Source of the DNA: Patescibacteria group bacterium
Lineage (GTDB): Bacteria > Patescibacteriota > JABMPQ01 > JAHIRA01
Reading direction: 5' to 3'
Assembly (NCBI GenBank): GCA_018818905.1
Contig: JAHIRA010000156.1
Coordinates: 1-9,425 of the forward strand
DNA length: 9,425 bases
The notes under the pieces are model-generated. The model searched no databases. It was not told where the DNA came from and worked only from the letters and a program-made list of their open reading frames with translations. Positions 8,401 to 9,425 of this stretch are shown piece by piece. The position numbers and the translations under genes are program-made. The first letter of the stretch is position 1. Each line of letters opens with the position of its first letter.

Positions 8401-8747
8401 AATTGTTTGACGTTGGAGCTGGGAAAGTCAAAAGGCTCAACCCAGGTTTCTATGCTTTTCATCCCAATTTCCAAGGCGGTCTTTCGGTCTCGGGCGGTGA
8501 TGTCACCGGAAACGGTAAAGATGAGCTGATGGTGAGTCAAAGAACAGAAGGGCAAGCTTGGGTCAAAATATATCGCGGGAAAGATCAGGTCATACTAAAA
8601 AACTTCCTCGCGTATATGGGAAGTTTTAAGGGAGGCGCGGTTGTGGCCTCTAGTGATGTTGATAATGATGGCAAAGAAGAGATTTTGACTATCCCTGGCT
8701 CTGAAGGTAGTCCGCAGGTGAGAGTTTTTGATTATGAAAGCTTATAG
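5493..8747 (+). CDS. Secreted multi-beta-propeller protein: 12 NHL repeats, IPT/TIG domain, six FG-GAP-like repeats
   Basis: A 1084-residue exported protein. Residues 1-28 are a signal peptide (Lys/Arg start, hydrophobic core, likely cleavage after SSAYA, Ala28). Residues about 55-660 hold 12 NHL-type units with the LYVAD-x-x-N-x-x-I-R-K-I core, at about 67, 121, 160, 201, 257, 304, 360, 414, 477, 533, 588 and 642; unit 7 (IYLAQNNQIKEID) is degenerate. Twelve units would suit two six-bladed propellers. Residues about 667-757 resemble an IPT/TIG immunoglobulin-like domain (SVYPTN start, LSGKNFSHGAKVRFG, then a YKVYVTNIDG strand). Residues about 787-1082 form six FG-GAP/VCBS-like repeats, four or five with Ca-binding-type loops such as DLDGDG, DVTGNG and DVDNDG. 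Cys445 and Cys449 could form a disulfide. No LPXTG, C-terminal TM helix or sorting domain is seen, so it may be released or held non-covalently. Family knowledge suggests binding or adhesion; the ligand is unknown. It has its own promoter and ribosome site. Confidence 0.9.
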   Translation: MKRISQFLSLGVGLFVVAFLLLTSSAYASYGEVSTFLSRIYSGDGGEAIGAYLDFEEDVSFDGSGNLYVADTYNNVIRRIDTGGTISTFAGTGSYGDTDGGSGGAEFALPQGVTSSSDGTVYVADTFNHKIKKISGGSVSTLVSDGLSYPSAVTLIGGTLFISDTGNSAIKKVSTSGGNVSTVTSNLSVPEKITPSEDGHLYVADSGDHKVKKVNVNSGGVEVIAGSGADGYVDAVGTSAQFKSVIGVAIDVDGNKLYVTDGDGYTDTIRTIDLSSRQVSTLSVDENMATINYPKGIALRGGHAYVANSGIGTIHKFSKADGSSEHFAGKNRFGNDDGAKDSVILGRPFKPVYSSSTNKIYLAQNNQIKEIDRSSGQTSQVIGSVVDAYREGSGDRVRFSTISGLTVDSGGNNLYVADHWNNRIRKVDLGSKEASLVSGTGETNCSGSCNGYAEGNRDSAKFNNPSDVAISPGNDYLYVTDTSNNRVRKVRISDGQTWLLAGSGVAGHTDGTGSGAQFDRPYGLAIDGGGDNLYVADSNNNKIRKIEISSGKVTTVAGSGQNGFRDGIGTDAVLSFPEYITVASNGKVFFSEVGSHRIKYFDPSSSTVITIAGSGDRGFKNGSRFNAKFNNPKGLLAVDNSLYVADNWNDLLREIDIAGNPPYADPAPEVGSVYPTNKYKVAGNSGDTKMLELSGKNFSHGAKVRFGNYDVLATYVKSSTKLAIKVPFGQLPPGWYKVYVTNIDGQVGSRDDAFIVLNADGSVPEKVQQAAEAQSQFFAYIESFLGGYTLTAGKLFPGSGVNIIAGLLEGFGPQVRIFDRSGKLKSQFFAFAKHLRSGVRVAACDLDGDGYSEIITGAGKGGRPHIRTFNGYGEPVITPGFFALDGKFQGGVNLACGDVTGNGKPEIIVAASKGGGPHVTVHKPDGRVIANYMAYGKTFRGGIKLGTADLDGDGKDEIVTGPEKGAPHVQLFDVGAGKVKRLNPGFYAFHPNFQGGLSVSGGDVTGNGKDELMVSQRTEGQAWVKIYRGKDQVILKNFLAYMGSFKGGAVVASSDVDNDGKEEILTIPGSEGSPQVRVFDYESL
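8184..8518 (+). repeat. 20-base identical direct repeat between FG-GAP blades (two-blade unit, 315-base offset)
   Basis: The 20 bases at 8184-8203 (gatgtcaccggaaacggtaa) recur exactly at 8499-8518, in the same reading frame, encoding DVTGNGK in the second and fourth calcium-loop repeats. The offset of 315 bases is 105 codons, about two blades. The intervening blade has the other loop type (DLDGDG), so the region alternates A-B-A-B. Flanking codons are similar but diverged (FQGG precedes both copies). Confidence 0.8.
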
Positions 8748-8775
8748 AATTTGGTTTTGGGTTTTTGCTCCGGTC

Positions 8776-8812
8776 CCTCCCCCTGCTAAGGGGGAGGCTA
8801 GGAGGGGGTTTT
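8776..8812 (+). terminator. GC-rich inverted repeat, possible terminator of the propeller gene
   Basis: A perfect 8-bp stem, cctccccc (8776-8783) with gggggagg (8790-8797), closes a six-base loop (tgctaa). No T-run follows it directly. An alternative hairpin pairs ccccct (8779-8784) with aggggg (8803-8808), extended by cta/tag past one mismatch, and is followed at once by TTTT at 8809-8812, a better fit to a factor-independent terminator on the plus strand. The element begins 28 bases after the propeller stop and sits between two converging genes. The imperfect direct repeat gctaagggggagg / gctaggaggggg also fits a dispersed palindromic repeat. For the minus strand the sequence past the stem is A-rich, so termination there is not supported. 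Confidence 0.55.
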
Positions 8813-8871
8813 GGTTGAAAGATCAAGTTTTCGTTTCTTGTTACAGGGGAGAAGATTGACAAAGTTCCCAG

Positions 8872-9425
8872 CTAGTCATCACTAAATTTCTTGTATTCTT
8901 CATCCGGTTCCATAAGATCCTCAAGAATAGCTTCTCTCAGAAAATCCGCTTTGGTTTTTTTGGTATTATGCACCTTCCAATTTAAATATCTGTCTATCTC
9001 CTTGCTGATCCTCAGAGTGAATTTGATGTTGGGAATCTTATCCGGATCAGTCTGCCGCTTTTTTCTTTCTTGCTCATCCTTAAATTTCTCGATAATCTTT
9101 TCATGGGCGATGATGTTGCCCATGGCCAGTCCAAGTTGTTCGGCGAAGATTTTTATGAGGGAGATTTGGTCGGGGGTGAAGGAATCTTTGGCAGTGCCGA
9201 CATAGAGAACGCCTTCGACTTTTCCGGAAGAGAAAATGGGGACGGTCATCATGAATTTGGTTGTAGAAACTTTTTGATAAACACCAATAAGTTTTTCACT
9301 TTTGACAAATCCTCTAGTGAAATCAACCAACCTTTTTCCGGAAAAACTTTTCTCGTATTTAGCAGTTTCTCCTATGTGGTTGATGGGATCGTCGATAGCA
9401 ATTTTGATTTTAGAAAAATCATAGG
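8872..9425 (-). CDS. GAF domain plus ribbon-helix-helix protein, probable ligand-responsive regulator (5' partial)
   Basis: The minus-strand frame is open from the window edge to a TAG at 8872-8874, showing 183 residues; the N-terminus is outside. A TTG at 9330 could be read as a start, but the frame continues upstream with domain-like sequence, so the gene is treated as truncated by the window. Visible residues 1-105 look like the C-terminal part of a GAF domain: VPIFSSGKVEGVLYVGT, then FTPDQISLIKIFAEQLGLAM, matching the usual P-x-x-x-x-G-x-x-x-G-V-L and F-T-x-x-D/Q-x-x-L-I-x-x-x-A-x-Q pattern. Residues 105-131 are a charged helical linker. Residues 132-172 fit a ribbon-helix-helix fold: a strand (IKFTLRIS), a helix (KEIDRYLNWKVHN) and a second helix (KADFLREAILEDLM), as in CopG/Arc-type DNA-binding proteins. 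GAF domains bind small ligands; RHH dimers bind operator DNA through the strand. A regulatory role is inferred, and the targets are unknown. Confidence 0.8.
   Translation of the reverse strand, partial: YDFSKIKIAIDDPINHIGETAKYEKSFSGKRLVDFTRGFVKSEKLIGVYQKVSTTKFMMTVPIFSSGKVEGVLYVGTAKDSFTPDQISLIKIFAEQLGLAMGNIIAHEKIIEKFKDEQERKKRQTDPDKIPNIKFTLRISKEIDRYLNWKVHNTKKTKADFLREAILEDLMEPDEEYKKFSDD

Noticed and set aside
8856..8861. TTGACA hexamer in the convergent spacer, a perfect -35 box
   Set aside because: No -10-like element lies 16-19 bases downstream and no plus-strand gene follows.
9328..9330. TTG as the start codon of the GAF-RHH gene, giving a 152-residue protein
   Set aside because: The frame stays open for the 31 codons upstream to the window edge with plausible GAF-domain sequence, and starting here would cut the domain; the true start is likely beyond the window.
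1..9425. Possible recoding of UGA (as glycine in Gracilibacteria/SR1), because all seven visible genes end in TAA or TAG
   Set aside because: All genes read through complete conserved domains with no in-frame TGA, so no reassigned codon is seen; seven stops are too few to infer anything from missing TGA.

Overview
This window looks like chromosomal DNA from a small-genome, moderately AT-rich bacterium, most likely a member of the Candidate Phyla Radiation (Patescibacteria, Parcubacteria-like). The grounds are indirect: tight spacing, mostly Shine-Dalgarno-poor A-rich gene starts, a GatA with an unusual version of a normally invariant segment, a PPi-type phosphofructokinase beside a divergent class II aldolase, and a very large secreted beta-propeller protein. 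This placement is inference from gene style, since no rRNA or other marker is present.

Layout. Positions 1-5371 hold a tightly packed plus-strand gene string: the 3' end of gatC (1-156), gatA (161-1648), a membrane-anchored HtrA/DegP-type serine protease (1661-3007), a phosphofructokinase (3030-4241) and a class II fructose-bisphosphate aldolase (4295-5371). Gaps are 4, 12, 22 and 53 bases, so at least gatC-gatA-htrA-pfk look co-transcribed. A 121-base spacer follows, with a convincing extended -10 promoter and a Shine-Dalgarno site. These drive a 1084-residue secreted protein (5493-8747) built of 12 NHL repeats, an IPT/TIG-like domain and six FG-GAP/VCBS-like repeats. A 124-base convergent spacer carries a GC-rich inverted repeat able to form two competing hairpins. 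On the minus strand, 8872-9425 is the C-terminal part of a gene that runs off the window and encodes a GAF domain followed by a ribbon-helix-helix DNA-binding domain.

How the genes fit together. GatC and GatA are two subunits of the amidotransferase that makes Gln-tRNA(Gln) (and, in many bacteria, Asn-tRNA(Asn)) from the mischarged tRNA. HtrA is envelope protein quality control. Phosphofructokinase and aldolase catalyse consecutive steps of glycolysis (fructose-6-P to fructose-1,6-bisP to triose phosphates). The propeller protein is exported and probably acts outside the cell in binding or adhesion. The GAF-RHH protein is probably a ligand-responsive regulator. The most notable items are the GAF-RHH domain fusion, the multi-propeller architecture with a two-blade super-repeat, and the GC-rich palindromic element. 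I saw no tRNA, rRNA, CRISPR array, transposase or integration site.
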